Of a DNA stretch of 64,000 nucleotides, positions 63,666 through 64,000 are shown piece by piece. Location: assembly GCA_012520505.1 (NCBI GenBank), contig JAAYOC010000018.1, positions 1 through 64,000 on the forward strand, given 5' to 3'. The notes beneath the pieces were generated by a model. The model worked only from the letters and a program-made list of their open reading frames with translations, did not search any database and was not told the DNA's origin. Position 1 is the stretch's first letter; every line of letters starts with the position of its first letter. The position numbers and the translations under genes were made by a program. This stretch comes from Oscillospiraceae bacterium (GTDB lineage: Bacteria; Bacillota; Clostridia; Oscillospirales; Acutalibacteraceae).

Positions 63666-63710
63666 GAACAATCACGGTCAAGAACATTTGTTCTTGACCG
63701 TGATTGTTCT
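63665..63710. terminator. 46-base perfect palindrome at the end of the DUF262/HEPN unit
   Basis: Two 22-base arms, AGAACAATCACGGTCAAGAA(CA) and its exact complement, flank TT. It starts at the last base of the stop codon. No T-run follows. It is probably a terminator, but the unusual arm length is noted in the findings. Confidence 0.7.
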
Positions 63711-63761
63711 GCATGTTATCATTGAATTATTAAAAAACTTCTCTATTTTCTCAAAACGGTA

Positions 63762-63790
63762 TTACAATTGTTCCAGATATAGAATATAAT
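63762..63790 (+). promoter_or_regulatory. promoter of the partial HTH gene
   Basis: TTACAA (63762-63767), 17 bases, TATAAT (63785-63790). Confidence 0.65.
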
Positions 63791-63820
63791 GTCACTAGAA
63801 TTTATTGAGGAGAAAAAACA

Positions 63821-64000
63821 ATGGAAGTAATGTCTGCAAGAGAAGCTGCTAACAAATGGGGAATTTCTCAAAGACGAGTGGCAGTTCTTTGTTCTGAAAA
63901 TAGAATAGAAAATGCTACAAAGGTCGGCAATATGTGGATTATTCCTGCTAATGCTGAAAAGCCAGAGGATGCGAGAACTATTGTTCAGGAGCAGAGTGAT
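63821..64000 (+). CDS. excisionase-like helix-turn-helix protein, N-terminal part (cut by window end)
   Basis: 60 codons visible. MSAREAANKWGISQRRVAVL is an AlpA/MerR-like winged HTH start, and IENATKVGNMWIIPANAEKP matches the beta hairpin of the same module. In Clostridia this head often begins larger accessory proteins (methylases, defence genes). GAGGAG lies eight bases before ATG 63821. Confidence 0.75.
   Translation, partial: MEVMSAREAANKWGISQRRVAVLCSENRIENATKVGNMWIIPANAEKPEDARTIVQEQSD

Overview
The window is an AT-rich chromosomal segment from a low-GC Gram-positive anaerobe, most likely an uncultured Clostridia (Oscillospirales/Ruminococcaceae-like). The evidence is the tight GGAGG-type ribosome binding sites, the Firmicutes gene orders (ffs-dnaX-ybaB-recR-smpB-ssrA; rpsF-ssb-rpsR; glmU-pth-mfd), SigA-type promoters with 17-nt spacers, a guanine-type riboswitch before xpt, a membrane-anchored D,D-carboxypeptidase and many c-di-GMP enzymes. 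No rRNA genes, CRISPR array, transposase or integrase was found.

Layout. 0-7 kb: 3' end of gap, dacF-like carboxypeptidase, a metallophosphoesterase pair, comM/YifB and an alpha-phosphoglucomutase. 7-16 kb: a zinc-ribbon protein with a decaying repeat tail, three diguanylate cyclases, a membrane-anchored acidic repeat protein and secA. 16-19 kb: argGH. 19-25.6 kb: a sulfur-uptake cassette (lipoprotein, ATPase, CoA-disulfide reductase-rhodanese fusion, YeeE/YedE thiosulfate-type transporter, ABC permease). 25.7-26.9 kb: a miniature island at the 3' end of ssrA (tmRNA), flanked by 17-bp direct repeats and carrying one ORF6N-PLD-like gene. 26.9-31 kb: ssrA, smpB, recR, ybaB, dnaX and SRP RNA on the minus strand. 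31-37 kb: rlmB, a 973-aa degenerate P-type-ATPase-like membrane protein, rpsR-ssb-rpsF and prfB. 37-46 kb: a RING/zinc-ribbon membrane protein, glmU, pth, mfd and an ABC-2-type exporter pair. 46-50 kb: a second anchored repeat protein, an unassigned structured RNA, small membrane proteins, initiator tRNA-Met and a frameshifted CHASE-GGDEF gene. 50-56 kb: guanine riboswitch, xpt and a BMP-type nucleoside ABC transporter. 56-59 kb: an operon of HD-GYP phosphodiesterase, CheA-like kinase without a CheW domain, and CheY-like receiver. 59-61 kb: an F420 ligase-like protein and a stand-alone GMP synthase ATP-pyrophosphatase. 61.7-64 kb: an accessory end with a DUF262 protein, a frameshifted HEPN-type gene and an excisionase-like HTH protein cut by the window edge.

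How the parts work together: c-di-GMP turnover is the dominant signalling theme (four GGDEF genes against one HD-GYP). Ribosome rescue (ssrA, smpB, pth, prfB) and repair (recR, mfd, ssb, dnaX) form the housekeeping core. Purine salvage (xpt, BMP transporter) sits behind a guanine-type riboswitch, with a GMP synthase subunit nearby. A recurring oddity is short degenerate tandem repeats just outside stop codons, often followed by a strong hairpin terminator. All family assignments come from reading motifs, not from database searches.
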